Counted from the stretch's first letter, positions 7,326 through 16,388 are shown. The stretch is DNA of 64,000 nucleotides from Lewinellaceae bacterium (GCA_020636255.1 JACJYE010000016.1:51256-115255), one strand, 5' to 3'. The notes: generated from the letters alone by a model not told the origin. A program made the numbers and translations.

Positions 7326-8714
7326 ATGGATGTCGAAATATTATCCCGGATACAGTTTGCTTTCACCGTTTCCTTCCACTACATCTACCCGCCGCTCAGC
7401 ATCGGCCTGGGGCTGCTGATGGTGCTGATGGAAGGCCTTTACCTGCGCACCGGCGACAAGCAATACGAGCAGATGGCGCGCTTCTGGACGAAGATCTTCG
7501 CCCTCACTTTCGGTATCGGCGTGGCTACCGGCATCGTGATGGAATTCGAGTTCGGCACCAACTGGGCTACTTACTCCCGTTATGTCGGCGACGTTTTCGG
7601 CAGCGCGCTGGCCGCCGAAGGCATCTTCGCCTTTGCCCTGGAAAGCGGCTTTCTCGGCATCCTGCTCTTCGGCTGGAACAAGGTGAGCCCGCGGGTGCAC
7701 TTCATCTCCACGCTGGGCGTCTGGTTCGGCTCCATGTTCAGCGCCGTCTGGATCGTGGTGGCCAACTCGTGGCAGCAGACGCCGGCGGGGTACCATATCG
7801 TCGGCGAGGGCCTCGATGCGCGCGCGGAGATCACCGATTTCTGGGCCATGGTGTTCAACCCTTCCAGCATCGACCGGCTGTTGCACGTCTGGGTAGGCGC
7901 CTTCCTGGCTGGCGCCTTTCTGGTGCTGAGCGTCCACGCTTATTATCTGCTGCGGGGGCGGTATGTTGAGCTATCGCAAAAGGCCTTCCGGATCGCACTG
8001 GTAGTGGCCGCCGTCTTTTCGCTGAGCCAGTTGTTCACCGGCCACCACTCGGCGGATGGCGTAGCTAAGAACCAGCCTGCCAAGCTGGCCGCCCTCGAAG
8101 GGCATTTCGACAGCCTGGCCGCTGCCGACATGTATGTCTTTGGGTGGGTAAATAAAGAGAAACAGCAAACGACGGGGCTGAAGGTGCCCGGCGGCTTGTC
8201 CTTCCTGGTGCATTACGACTTTGAGGCGCCGGTCCCTGGGCTGAATGCCTTTCCGGAGAACGAACGCCCCACGGCCGTCAACGCCATTTTCCAGTTTTAC
8301 CACCTCATGGTCGCGATCGGGCTTTTCCTCATCGCGCTGACGCTTTACGCCGTTTTTCAGTGGTGGCGAGGCAAGTTATTCAGGCAGCGCTGGCTGTTAT
8401 GGGTATTCGTCTTTGCCGTACTATTGCCCAATATCGCCAACCAGTTGGGCTGGTTCGCCGCCGAAATGGGGCGGCAGCCCTGGGTGGTGTACGGCCTGCT
8501 GCGCACCAGCGACGCCCTCTCGGCTGCCGTTACCGCCAACCAGGTCGTTTTTTCCCTGATCCTGTTTGCCCTGATCTATACCCTGTTGTTCGCCTTGTTC
8601 CTCTATCTGCTGGATAAAAAGATCAAGGCTGGCCCGGAAAACAAGGAATTCATTCAGGAACGGCAACGGCAGGAAGGCATCGCAGAAGCTTTGAGAAGCA
8701 AACCCGGCCTATAA
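7326..8714 (+). CDS. cydA: Cytochrome bd ubiquinol/menaquinol oxidase subunit I
   Basis: 462 residues, all transmembrane core. The axial heme b595 histidine lies in SFHYIYPPLS (His18). The conserved MGRQPWVVYG motif holds the heme b558 Met ligand. FEFGTNW and GHHSA are also family hallmarks. The length is about 60 residues shorter than the E. coli protein, which indicates the short Q-loop form. The enzyme oxidises quinol and reduces O2 with high affinity at the inner membrane. cydB starts 23 bp downstream, so the two form an operon. No cydX-like small gene was recognised. Confidence 0.96.
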   Translation: MDVEILSRIQFAFTVSFHYIYPPLSIGLGLLMVLMEGLYLRTGDKQYEQMARFWTKIFALTFGIGVATGIVMEFEFGTNWATYSRYVGDVFGSALAAEGIFAFALESGFLGILLFGWNKVSPRVHFISTLGVWFGSMFSAVWIVVANSWQQTPAGYHIVGEGLDARAEITDFWAMVFNPSSIDRLLHVWVGAFLAGAFLVLSVHAYYLLRGRYVELSQKAFRIALVVAAVFSLSQLFTGHHSADGVAKNQPAKLAALEGHFDSLAAADMYVFGWVNKEKQQTTGLKVPGGLSFLVHYDFEAPVPGLNAFPENERPTAVNAIFQFYHLMVAIGLFLIALTLYAVFQWWRGKLFRQRWLLWVFVFAVLLPNIANQLGWFAAEMGRQPWVVYGLLRTSDALSAAVTANQVVFSLILFALIYTLLFALFLYLLDKKIKAGPENKEFIQERQRQEGIAEALRSKPGL

Positions 8715-8737
8715 ACCCTTAACCTCAACCACATACC

Positions 8738-9772
8738 ATGTCCACACTCTTCGGCATCGATTATCCAACCCTTTGGTTCTTAGTAGTAGGTGGCCTGTTC
8801 AGTGGTTACGCCATACTGGATGGGTTTGACCTGGGCGCCGGCGCCCTGCATTTGTTCTTTCGCAAGGAAGAAAGCCGCCGCATAGCCCTCAATGCCATCG
8901 GCCCGGTATGGGACGGCAACGAAGTTTGGCTGGTCATCGGCGGCGGCGCGCTTTTTGCGGGCTTTCCGGTGGTGTACGCTTCGCTCTTTTCCGGCATGTA
9001 TATCCCTTTCATGCTGTTCCTCGCTTTCCTCATCTTCCGGGCGGTATCCATCGAGTTTCGCAGCAAGGAGCCGATGCGGTGGTGGCGGCAGATGTGGGAT
9101 GTCAGTTACAGCATCTCCAGCGCTACGCTGGCCCTGTTGCTGGGGGTAGTGCTGGGCAATGTGCTGTTGGGCATGAAGATCGGGCCGAGCCAGGAATACG
9201 AAGGCAACTGGCTGGAGTTTCTCAACCCTTATGCGCTGGTAGTGGGCCTCACGACGCTGGCCCTGTTCACCACGCACGGCGCCTTATACCTGCTAATGAA
9301 AACGGAAGGGCGGCTCTACGCCAAGCTCACTATTCTGGCGCGGCGGGCGCTGGGCTTTTTCCTCATCAGCTTTGCTGCAGCAACCGTTTATGCCCTCGTT
9401 TTTCTGCCCCACCTTACCGACCGCTTCCGGGAGATACCCTGGCTGTTTGTCGTGCCCTTGCTGGGTTTCCTGAGCATCGCCAACATACCGAGGCTGGTTT
9501 CCAGGCACAAATACCGCATGGCCTTCCTGTTCTCCAGCTTTACCATGGCCTTCATGCTGCTTACGGTGGCCATCGAGCTCTACCCGGTGATCATCATTTC
9601 CACTATGGACGAGGCCTACAGCATCACGATCTACAACGCCGCTTCTTCCGACAAGTCGCTCGGCATTATGCTGACGATCGCGGCCATCGGCGCACCTTTG
9701 GTGCTGGCCTATACGGCCTTTGTGTTCTGGACCTTCCGCGGCAAGGTGAAGCTGGATGAGACGAGTTATTGA
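8738..9772 (+). CDS. cydB: Cytochrome bd oxidase subunit II
   Basis: 344 residues with the CydB N-terminal signature YAILDGFDLGAG, GPVWDGNEVWLV and a regular pattern of hydrophobic helices. Length is normal for the family. It completes the cydAB operon. A perfect 28-bp palindrome starts 26 bp after its stop and may end the transcript. Confidence 0.95.
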   Translation: MSTLFGIDYPTLWFLVVGGLFSGYAILDGFDLGAGALHLFFRKEESRRIALNAIGPVWDGNEVWLVIGGGALFAGFPVVYASLFSGMYIPFMLFLAFLIFRAVSIEFRSKEPMRWWRQMWDVSYSISSATLALLLGVVLGNVLLGMKIGPSQEYEGNWLEFLNPYALVVGLTTLALFTTHGALYLLMKTEGRLYAKLTILARRALGFFLISFAAATVYALVFLPHLTDRFREIPWLFVVPLLGFLSIANIPRLVSRHKYRMAFLFSSFTMAFMLLTVAIELYPVIIISTMDEAYSITIYNAASSDKSLGIMLTIAAIGAPLVLAYTAFVFWTFRGKVKLDETSY

Positions 9773-9798
9773 ATGGCGTATTACTGTTTCACCACTCA

Positions 9799-9859
9799 TT
9801 AGAGCTTGTTTGGAGGCCAGCCTTTGCAGCTCAAAGGCTGGCCTCCAAACAAGCTCTAA
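9799..9859. repeat. Compact perfect palindrome of the AGAGCTTG hairpin family
   Basis: A 28-bp perfect inverted repeat (TTAGAGCTTGTTTGGAGGCC then AGCCTTTG) with a 5-nt loop CAGCT. The arms are the same ends that bound the 164-bp elements at 16389 and 55286, so this looks like a shortened family member. It lies between cydB and the convergent Arr-fusion gene and could also act as a terminator, although it lacks a long T tract. Confidence 0.85.
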
Positions 9860-9916
9860 GCTAAAATAACGGTTTTGAGCCAAAATCCGTTTCAATCTAT
9901 CCAATGTTGTCACCCA

Positions 9917-10660
9917 CTAATTAATTATTTCTCCTTTGTTATTCGCCAATTTGTCTTTCCATTTTTGTATGTCTTCAGGAGTCTGTCTCTCCCAATCTGC
10001 TACTTCGCCAACGATTTTCAATGGTGCTTCGGAGCGATATGAGCGCGTCGGGTTGCCTGGAAATTTTTTGTCTGTAACATTCGGGTCATTTTCAAAACTT
10101 CCTGTCGGTTCGACTATATAAACACGTTCATGTCCATCACCTTTTGCCAATGCAGCAGCGAGCCCCGCCCCATTAACTAAAGCAGTGAAATAAATGTGAT
10201 TCATTTTCAGATCTCGTTTGTAATTCGAACTGCCCCCTGCTGTCAGCAAATCGCCAACCTGCAAATCTGCTTTTGTTCCGTGATAAAATGGCCCTTTGTC
10301 AGATGGTTTTTCCCTGAACGAATTGGCCAGATCATGGTTCTTTTTTGCATTGTCAGGATCATTTAAATCCTCATAGCATCTGGCAATATTTAAGTATAAA
10401 GATGGATAAGCACTCTGAACCGTATCATCATTTATTTTTGATGCAAACTGCAAAGCCGTTTCAAGCCATTTCAATTGGCCAGAAATATTCTTTTGGTGCC
10501 GGGCTATATAATGAGCTGCAAGAAATTTTTCAAAGTCGTTTGTTCCTTCCTTCCATGCTTGAAGAAATAACTTGCTTGCTTCTTCGGGTTTGCCTTTTTC
10601 TTCCATAGCCATACCCTGAAGGCAGAGCTTAACAATATTGTTATTTGGGCTGAATTCCAT
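9917..10660 (-). CDS. TPR-domain fusion to rifampin ADP-ribosyltransferase (Arr)
   Basis: 247 residues. Residues ~5-115 are a TPR-like helical domain (NNNIVKLCLQGMAMEEKG, SLYLNIARCYEDLNDPDNAKK). Residues ~124-245 form a complete Arr domain: FYHGTKADLQVGDLL, HIYFTAL, VYIVEPTGSFENDPNVTDKK and FPGNPTRSYRS. H127, Y157 and D192 have exactly the spacing of the catalytic H19, Y49 and D84 of mycobacterial Arr, so the enzyme should be active and inactivate rifamycins by NAD+-dependent ADP-ribosylation. Sampled lines are about 40% G+C against about 60% in the flanks, which suggests recent transfer. The role of the TPR part is unknown. Confidence 0.9.
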   Translation of the reverse strand: MEFSPNNNIVKLCLQGMAMEEKGKPEEASKLFLQAWKEGTNDFEKFLAAHYIARHQKNISGQLKWLETALQFASKINDDTVQSAYPSLYLNIARCYEDLNDPDNAKKNHDLANSFREKPSDKGPFYHGTKADLQVGDLLTAGGSSNYKRDLKMNHIYFTALVNGAGLAAALAKGDGHERVYIVEPTGSFENDPNVTDKKFPGNPTRSYRSEAPLKIVGEVADWERQTPEDIQKWKDKLANNKGEIIN

Positions 10661-10783
10661 TTTCTGATTATTTTGTCGTCTAACCTTACACTCCCCAAAT
10701 TACCCACTTTCCAACTGCTTAACAATGCCTCTCCTGTCTTTTTTATCCTCAGCCTACAGCGTCCTTTGCGTTCTCACTATGTT

Positions 10784-10960
10784 TGCAGTAAAAGAACCGC
10801 AGAGACGCAGCGGACGCAGAGTTTTTTCGCAGGAAAAGCTTTCTATACGCTCTGCTTTGCGCTTTTCTCCGCGTCTTTGCGGTTCAATACCCTTTTGCGC
10901 AGCACCTCCGCGTCCTTTGCGAACCCTTAGAGGCCTTCGCGGGAAGCCTCCGGGGCCTCC
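10784..10960. repeat. Dispersed GCAAAGACGC-type repeat
   Basis: The block around 10805-10885 is the reverse complement of about 29450-29520, at roughly 90% identity by eye. Its outer part resembles the core of the element at 16609. It shows no credible coding content, although several frames are open. It fills most of the gap between the Arr-fusion gene and the 3' end of the next gene. Confidence 0.6.
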
Positions 10961-10983
10961 CGCAAAGTATACCTCTAAGACGG

Positions 10984-11005
10984 CCTCCAATCCGGAGATT
11001 GGAGG
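10984..11005. terminator. Hairpin after the heme-receptor-like gene
   Basis: CCTCCAATC / GATTGGAGG, a perfect 9-bp stem with loop CGGA, directly after the minus-strand stop at 11013. There is no T tract, so a terminator role is only suggested by position. Confidence 0.35.
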
Positions 11006-11012
11006 TACGCGC

Positions 11013-13418
11013 TTAAAACTTCGCCCGCAGCGACAGCACCACGTTCCTGCCGGCGCCGGCCAGGCCTGAGCTGTAGGGGCGGTAGCGCTGGTCTGTCAGG
11101 TTTTCCACGCCGCCGGTGACCGAGAGCTGCTCCGTGAGCTTCATGCTGGCGCGGAAATCCAGGGTGTACCAGGAGGGCGAGTAGGGGTTGCCGTTGTCGT
11201 CAACGGCGTAGAGGTAGTCCTTGCCGCGCTCCTCTTCGGCCAGGTTGTCGTACGATACTTCCCCGCTGTAGTTTGCCGAGAGCTCCAGCCTCAGCCTGTC
11301 GTTGGTATAGGCCAGCCGGCTGAGGCCGAACCAGGGCGCGGCATGGCGCAGGGGGCTGGTGCTGCCGTCGTCGAGCTCTTCTTCGCCCTTTTGGTAGTTG
11401 AACCGCGACAGCAGGCTGAAACCGCCCGGCAGCTTTACCTCCAGCGCGGCCTGTACGCCATAGATGTAGGCATTGGCGGCATTCTGTATGGCCTGCACCT
11501 GGCTCAGCTCGCCGTCGTACAGGATGCTGTCCTGCCCGTTCAGCGTGAAAGCACGGCGCACCAGGGCATTTTCCAGCACCGTATAGTAGGCGCTAAGGTC
11601 TACGCGGACGGCGTCGCCGGCCACTTTGGCCAGGCCGATCTCGGCATTGTAGGCGTATTCTGCCTCCAGGCCGGGGTTGGGCACTACGACCGAGCCGGGT
11701 TCGGAATCGAACACCTTGCCTACGTCATCCACGTTGGGCGAGCGGAAGCCGGTAGATAGGTTGGCGCTCAGCGTCCACAGGCTGGGGGTGTTGTACACCA
11801 GGCCCAGGCTTCCCGTGAGCGCGCCCTTGTTGATGTCGGCGCTGGTGAAGGGGAAGGGGTAAAAAGTGGTGTCGAACGTGGCGTCGAGGGCAAACTGGTT
11901 GTACCGCGCGCCCGCCTGCAGCAACAGCCGTTCGGAAGCCCGGTACTGGTACGTCAGGTAAGCGGCGTACGAGGCCCAGCTTGACTGCGGGTATCGCGCC
12001 GGCCCGGGGGCCACCTTGCCGGTGCTGATATCTTCGTCGGCGCCCGAGGATTCCACGTCGTTGTAAACGGCTTCCAGGCCGTAGAGCAGGCCGTGCGCCT
12101 GCCCGATAGCCTTGTGCAGGTCCAGATTGGCGGATAGGGCGGCCACCTTTTCCAGCCGGCTCCTGCGCTCCGTATCGTTAAAATCGCGGTCGATGCGGCT
12201 TTCTTCGAACGACTGCTGTGCAATGCGGAGCACTGCCTGGTCGTACAGGCCCGTAGCGGAGCGCTGGGTGATGTTGAGGTTGTTCATCAACCAGGCCTGA
12301 GGGCCGTAGTACCATTCGGCGCTGCGCGGCCTGCCCTGGCGGGTGCGCAGCAGCCGGTCGTAACGGCTGTAATCGGTGGTGGTGGAATAGTGGAAACCAT
12401 AGGTGAAGTCCCAATTCTCATTAGGGCTGAACCGGATCTTCTGCATCAGGTTGTCCTGCTCGTAGCCCGACGGGCGCTGCACCCTTGGGTCGTCGTTGGC
12501 GAACACCTGGTCGAGGGTGTCTACCCGCTGCACGTAAAATGGGCGCAGGTATTCCTCGGGGCCGTGGCTGCCCATGCGCAGGTCGCCATAGGTATTGTGG
12601 GTGAAACTGCTGGCCAGCGCCCACTTTTTCCAACCTACGCTGACGTCCGCATGGCCAGTGAACTCGCTGTTGGCGGAGGCATAACGAACGGCCGCATTGC
12701 CACTGACGCGCGTAACATCCGTTGTTGCGAACTGCGGTGTGATCGTATAAAAGCCCATCACCCCGGCGATGGCGTCGCTGCCATACATCACGGAGCCCGG
12801 CCCGAACAGCACTTCTGTTCTTTCGATGGCGAAAGGGTCGAGCGAGATGACGTTCTGCAGGTTGCCGCTGCGGAATATCGCCGTATTCATGCGCACGCCG
12901 TCGACGGTGATGAGCAGGCGGTTGGTGGCGAAGCCCCTTATCATCGGGCTGCCGCCGCCCTGCTGGCTCTTCTGGATGAACACTTCCCCGGTAGCCCCCA
13001 GTAGGTCGGCTGCCGTCTGAGGGTTTTGCATCGCTATGGCTTTCTGCCCGATAGACGACACCCGTGCCGGCACTTCGCGGCGCGATTGGCTCCACCGGTT
13101 GGCGGTTACGACAACTTCGTCGAGGCCGAAGCTGGAGGGGCTGAGATAGGCCTGAAACGCCGATTGCTCAAGTTCTACATAACTTTTGACGAGGGTTTCA
13201 TACCCGATCAGGCGGATCTCGATGCGCGCGGCGCCACGAAAGGCGGAAATGTCGGCCTGGCCGCGGCTATCGGTGACGGTGGAAACCCGGGGGCTTTCGC
13301 TTGACAGAAACGCGAATTCGAGCGGTAACCCGCTATCGGCTTCCTTGATTGTTGCTACCTGAGCAGATAGCTGAATAAAGGCTACCCATAGAAGGGTGCT
13401 TAATAAAAGCTGCTTCAT
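11013..13418 (-). CDS. TonB-dependent receptor, hemoglobin/heme type
   Basis: 801 residues with signal peptide (MKQLLLSTLLWVAFIQLSAQ), a carboxypeptidase-regulatory-like domain (~20-95), a plug beginning around GLDEVVVTANRWSQSRREV, and a 22-strand-type barrel ending VVLSLRAKF. Plug motifs GGGSPMIRGFATNRLLITVD, GVRMNTAIFRSGNLQN and VLFGPGSVMYGSDAIAGVM are characteristic of the HmuR/hemoglobin receptor branch. It would import heme or a related iron source across the outer membrane using TonB energy. No heme lyase or hmuY gene is adjacent. The two genes upstream on the same strand could be cotranscribed. Confidence 0.85.
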   Translation of the reverse strand: MKQLLLSTLLWVAFIQLSAQVATIKEADSGLPLEFAFLSSESPRVSTVTDSRGQADISAFRGAARIEIRLIGYETLVKSYVELEQSAFQAYLSPSSFGLDEVVVTANRWSQSRREVPARVSSIGQKAIAMQNPQTAADLLGATGEVFIQKSQQGGGSPMIRGFATNRLLITVDGVRMNTAIFRSGNLQNVISLDPFAIERTEVLFGPGSVMYGSDAIAGVMGFYTITPQFATTDVTRVSGNAAVRYASANSEFTGHADVSVGWKKWALASSFTHNTYGDLRMGSHGPEEYLRPFYVQRVDTLDQVFANDDPRVQRPSGYEQDNLMQKIRFSPNENWDFTYGFHYSTTTDYSRYDRLLRTRQGRPRSAEWYYGPQAWLMNNLNITQRSATGLYDQAVLRIAQQSFEESRIDRDFNDTERRSRLEKVAALSANLDLHKAIGQAHGLLYGLEAVYNDVESSGADEDISTGKVAPGPARYPQSSWASYAAYLTYQYRASERLLLQAGARYNQFALDATFDTTFYPFPFTSADINKGALTGSLGLVYNTPSLWTLSANLSTGFRSPNVDDVGKVFDSEPGSVVVPNPGLEAEYAYNAEIGLAKVAGDAVRVDLSAYYTVLENALVRRAFTLNGQDSILYDGELSQVQAIQNAANAYIYGVQAALEVKLPGGFSLLSRFNYQKGEEELDDGSTSPLRHAAPWFGLSRLAYTNDRLRLELSANYSGEVSYDNLAEEERGKDYLYAVDDNGNPYSPSWYTLDFRASMKLTEQLSVTGGVENLTDQRYRPYSSGLAGAGRNVVLSLRAKF

Positions 13419-13512
13419 GTTTTTTTACTTGTAATTGAGACAAAAAACAGACACGCCAGCCTGGCAGCACACTAGGAGGCCGGAAGGCTGTAAAAGGGGT
13501 AATATGAAGCGC

Positions 13513-14040
13513 TTAAACTCTGGGCGGTGGGGAAGGGGGCGGAAAAGAAAGGTTCAGCCAGCGGCGGCACAGCGCATGGGGCCTGCCTTTCGGGTTGGCT
13601 CGTGGAATATTGAGGTATAAGCCCGGCTCGGGAGGGCCAAGGCTTTGGATGAAAACCGTTAATCGGAGGGCATTTTCCTGGTGTTGGGCATCGCTGCCAA
13701 GGGCTCTGGCCGTGAGTTGCTCGAGCTGCCGGCCGATGCGGGTTTCTTCATAATCCCACCAGCACCAGAAATAGAGGGTGTCGCCGGCTTCCGAGCGCTC
13801 CACCACGTCGTACCACTGCCCCTGGTATTTAAATTCGCCAGGGCGTTCCCAATGCAATTCGGCCTCTGCTTCCTGGCGGGTGAAACGCAGCAGGCGCAGT
13901 TCCTCCCTGTCGAGCCCGCAGAGGGCCTTTCTTTTGATCTCTTCCCACAACTGGTGTTTTTTGTATTGCAACAGGGAATAGGAGCCGGCAAAGGGGGCCA
14001 GCAGTACGAGGAGCAATAATATTGAGCGCCACTGTTTCAA
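13513..14040 (-). CDS. Small membrane-anchored protein of unknown function
   Basis: 175 residues with an N-terminal hydrophobic anchor (WRSILLLLVLLAPFAG), then a soluble part with EFKYQGQWYDVVERSEAGDTLYFWCWWD. It was not recognised as a named family. The start is TTG at 14040, since no ATG or GTG is available in frame before the upstream stop and an exact -7 element lies about 38 bp ahead. It precedes the heme-receptor-type gene on the same strand with a 94-bp gap. A helper role in metal or heme handling is conceivable from position alone. Confidence 0.6.
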   Translation of the reverse strand: MKQWRSILLLLVLLAPFAGSYSLLQYKKHQLWEEIKRKALCGLDREELRLLRFTRQEAEAELHWERPGEFKYQGQWYDVVERSEAGDTLYFWCWWDYEETRIGRQLEQLTARALGSDAQHQENALRLTVFIQSLGPPEPGLYLNIPRANPKGRPHALCRRWLNLSFPPPSPPPRV

Positions 14041-14077
14041 ATCAGGTACGGCAGGGGTAGTATTTTCTTCCGTACCA

Positions 14078-14085
14078 CAAAGTTA
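14078..14085 (-). promoter_or_regulatory. -7 element (TAACTTTG)
   Basis: Exact TAnnTTTG on the minus strand. It supports the TTG start at 14040 of the small membrane protein. Confidence 0.45.
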
Positions 14086-14114
14086 AGAATCTTTGACAGA
14101 ATCCAATCGGGGCC

Positions 14115-15293
14115 CTATTCTAACGGCGGGCCTGTTCCGATATTGAACGCAAAGGCCTGGGGGAAAAGCAGGAGCTGGCCGCGCTCGTTCTCGATGACGA
14201 CCTTGTCAAAATAAACCGTGCTGGCGGGCTCGAGTCGGCAAAGGGCTTTCAGCAGGGCCGGCTCCTGCAGTTTGTCGGCCACGTACCGCTCGGCCTTTCG
14301 CAGCCTGCCGTGGGTGATCAGGTGAAAGCTGCGGATGGGCAGTTCCTGTTCGCCAACCATCAACCGGAGCGGTTGGTTCAGGGCAGCGAGGAGGTCCTGT
14401 AACAAATAAGTTTGGCTGGATGGCGCTGCAGCCATTTCTCCCCACAACAGGCGCACATCGCCATCGCCAAGATCCGTGTACTCCGGCAGCGACAGCCAGT
14501 CGTGCCCGCACCCCAGGAGTACGGAGCGGTGGATGCTCCTGGCGGGGAACATCAGGCTGGGGCCGGCGATCAGGCGGTGGCGGGTCTGGAAACCGGGGAT
14601 ATGGATGATCTTGTACAGGCGGTTGTTGCGGTACATCTCATAGATATGGCGGGTAGCGGCCGACGTAGTGTCGATGCGAAGCAGAGGCCGCCGCCCTGGT
14701 TCCTGGATCACCTGAAAACCATACAGATCGGCGTCGTACCGGGGGTGCGGCACTTCTATAGCGGGCTCGTAAGCCTCATACGGGCTGGTGACCTTGATCA
14801 CGGCCGACTGCACGATGATGCTGTCGGCAGGGGCGGAGAGCCGCAAGGCGATCAGGTCGCCCTGGCGGATGCCCAGGCGGAATGCGGAAGCAGCCTCATT
14901 TGACAGGCGCCCCTGTTCCAGGACGGGGTAGCTGCTCCAGTCCGGGTTGTGCTGGCCGGTAGACTCTTTGTAGATGCTGACCAGCTCGATCTCCAGCTCC
15001 CGGCCCGCTTTCAGCAGGCGAAGCCGCTCTCCGACCAGGCGTTTGAAGTCTGACAACTGCACTTCGGCCGTTCCGCTGTAAACCTCCGGGTTGGCATATT
15101 TGACGAGCGGTATCTTCACCTTGCCCCACTCCACCACATAAACGCTATGCTCCGATGGTTTGTGGTTGATATACGGCATATTCTCCCCTTCGGCAGAGGC
15201 CGCCATGCGGGTTTTTCCACCGGACGGCTGTGCCGGGCGGCAGCTCCACAAAATCAGGATAGCTAATAAGACGGGGCCGGCAACTGGGCGCAT
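14115..15293 (-). CDS. Lipoprotein of unknown function with a GldM-C-like end
   Basis: 392 residues with a lipoprotein signal (LILWSCRP, Cys18). It reads as consecutive beta-sandwich modules. The first contains EVQLSDFKRLVGERLRLL. The last (residues ~285-390) runs IRSFHLITHGRLRKAERY, LLKALCRLEPASTVYFDKVV and a final beta strand, a pattern recalling the C-terminal domain of GldM (gliding/T9SS), where a pause plus 'G-x-x-x-YF-x-x-I' precedes the end. That similarity is by eye only. No gldK, L or N is nearby. An exported structural or surface role is likely. Confidence 0.5.
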   Translation of the reverse strand: MRPVAGPVLLAILILWSCRPAQPSGGKTRMAASAEGENMPYINHKPSEHSVYVVEWGKVKIPLVKYANPEVYSGTAEVQLSDFKRLVGERLRLLKAGRELEIELVSIYKESTGQHNPDWSSYPVLEQGRLSNEAASAFRLGIRQGDLIALRLSAPADSIIVQSAVIKVTSPYEAYEPAIEVPHPRYDADLYGFQVIQEPGRRPLLRIDTTSAATRHIYEMYRNNRLYKIIHIPGFQTRHRLIAGPSLMFPARSIHRSVLLGCGHDWLSLPEYTDLGDGDVRLLWGEMAAAPSSQTYLLQDLLAALNQPLRLMVGEQELPIRSFHLITHGRLRKAERYVADKLQEPALLKALCRLEPASTVYFDKVVIENERGQLLLFPQAFAFNIGTGPPLE

Positions 15294-15440
15294 AGCTTGG
15301 TGTTTGGCCCAATATCCACCAATATGGGGTCGGTGTCAATAGCTCAGCCATGGCTTTTTGCTAAGGAGATGTTAATGTTGGTAAGGCTCGCCGTACGATC
15401 CCGGCCTCCGGGGTTTCGCTGCGCTCGACGAGCGACGTGT

Positions 15441-16367
15441 TCACTCTTTCTGCTCCACCTCCCATTTGATATCCCAGTTGGAGAGGTAGTCCTGGATAGG
15501 GCCCAGGCCCACTTCGCGGCGGCGTTTGTTGACGTATTCCGGTTCGAGGATCTCGTGGGGCTCATACTGGCCGCTCCCGGCGTTGAAGCGCACCTGGGAG
15601 CCGTAGAACTGCGGGCGCCCTTCCCGCATTTCGATGCGGTCGTACATCAGGGCGTAGCTGGGCCAGCTGGCTTCGCCCTGTTCGCATGCCGATTTCAGCA
15701 TGCCGATGTATTGCTTCTGTTTTTCGAGGTTGGCGTGCTGGATGATAAGGAAAGCAGCCTGGGCTGCGTTGCCTTTTACATCCGATTCTTTCGGCCAGCC
15801 CTGCTCGTTGATGATCTCTTCCAGGCGTTCTTCATTCTTGTCGTTGATCATCTTTTTGAGGTCCCATAATGCCCGGACAACAGGAGAGCCGCGGCCGATC
15901 TTCTGTTCGGCTACGTGGATGTGGTAGTAATAGGCCTGGTCTTTCATCTTCATGCGCCACAGTTCGCGGGCCAGATCCGGCTTGGGATAGGGCCCGAATT
16001 TTGCACCTACTTTTGCGATCTGGCCATCTTCAATGGCCGCCCACCGTTCGTCTTCTGAAAGGTTGATCAGGTCGGGGTCGGTGAGTACAACGACGGAGGT
16101 ATCGCCCACCAGCGCCAGGTTCAGGAAATGGAAAGCGGAATCCCGGTTCCACGATAGAGCATAGGCACAGGCCAGGTTGTAGTTGAGATGGCTGTTTTCG
16201 GGATCACCCGCCAGGGCTTCCCGGTACAGCGGGATACATTCCGCTACGTCGCCAACTTTCAGCAGGCTGTCGGCCTTTGCGGCGACGGGGCTGGCATCTT
16301 GTGCGTGCAGGGTGAAACGGGTAATGAAGAGCGCGAAAAGCAGCGTTAGTGCGATCAATCGGTTCAT
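15441..16367 (-). CDS. TPR and DUF6624 domain exported protein
   Basis: 308 residues with a signal peptide (about 1-22, LHAQ), a TPR pair (VGDVAECIPLYREALAGDPENSHLNYNLACAYA) at residues ~35-80, and a DUF6624 domain in the second half (LARELWRMKMKDQAYY, then LIIQHANLEKQKQYIGML, and YDRIEMREGRPQFYGSQV). DUF6624 has no established activity. The protein should be periplasmic or outer-membrane associated. The gene stands alone, with a 147-bp gap to the next gene and a repeat-rich block before its start. Confidence 0.8.
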   Translation of the reverse strand: MNRLIALTLLFALFITRFTLHAQDASPVAAKADSLLKVGDVAECIPLYREALAGDPENSHLNYNLACAYALSWNRDSAFHFLNLALVGDTSVVVLTDPDLINLSEDERWAAIEDGQIAKVGAKFGPYPKPDLARELWRMKMKDQAYYYHIHVAEQKIGRGSPVVRALWDLKKMINDKNEERLEEIINEQGWPKESDVKGNAAQAAFLIIQHANLEKQKQYIGMLKSACEQGEASWPSYALMYDRIEMREGRPQFYGSQVRFNAGSGQYEPHEILEPEYVNKRRREVGLGPIQDYLSNWDIKWEVEQKE

Positions 16368-16388
16368 GGCTGTTGTGGTTTAGGGTTT

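Noticed and set aside
9799..9859. Simple rho-independent terminator of cydB
   Set aside because: The arms match a dispersed repeat family and no T tract follows, so it was called a repeat. A secondary terminator role remains possible.
14206..14511. Short antiparallel and alternative-frame reading inside the GldM-C-like lipoprotein gene
   Set aside because: It is contained within a full-length frame with a lipoprotein signal and shows no independent start signal.
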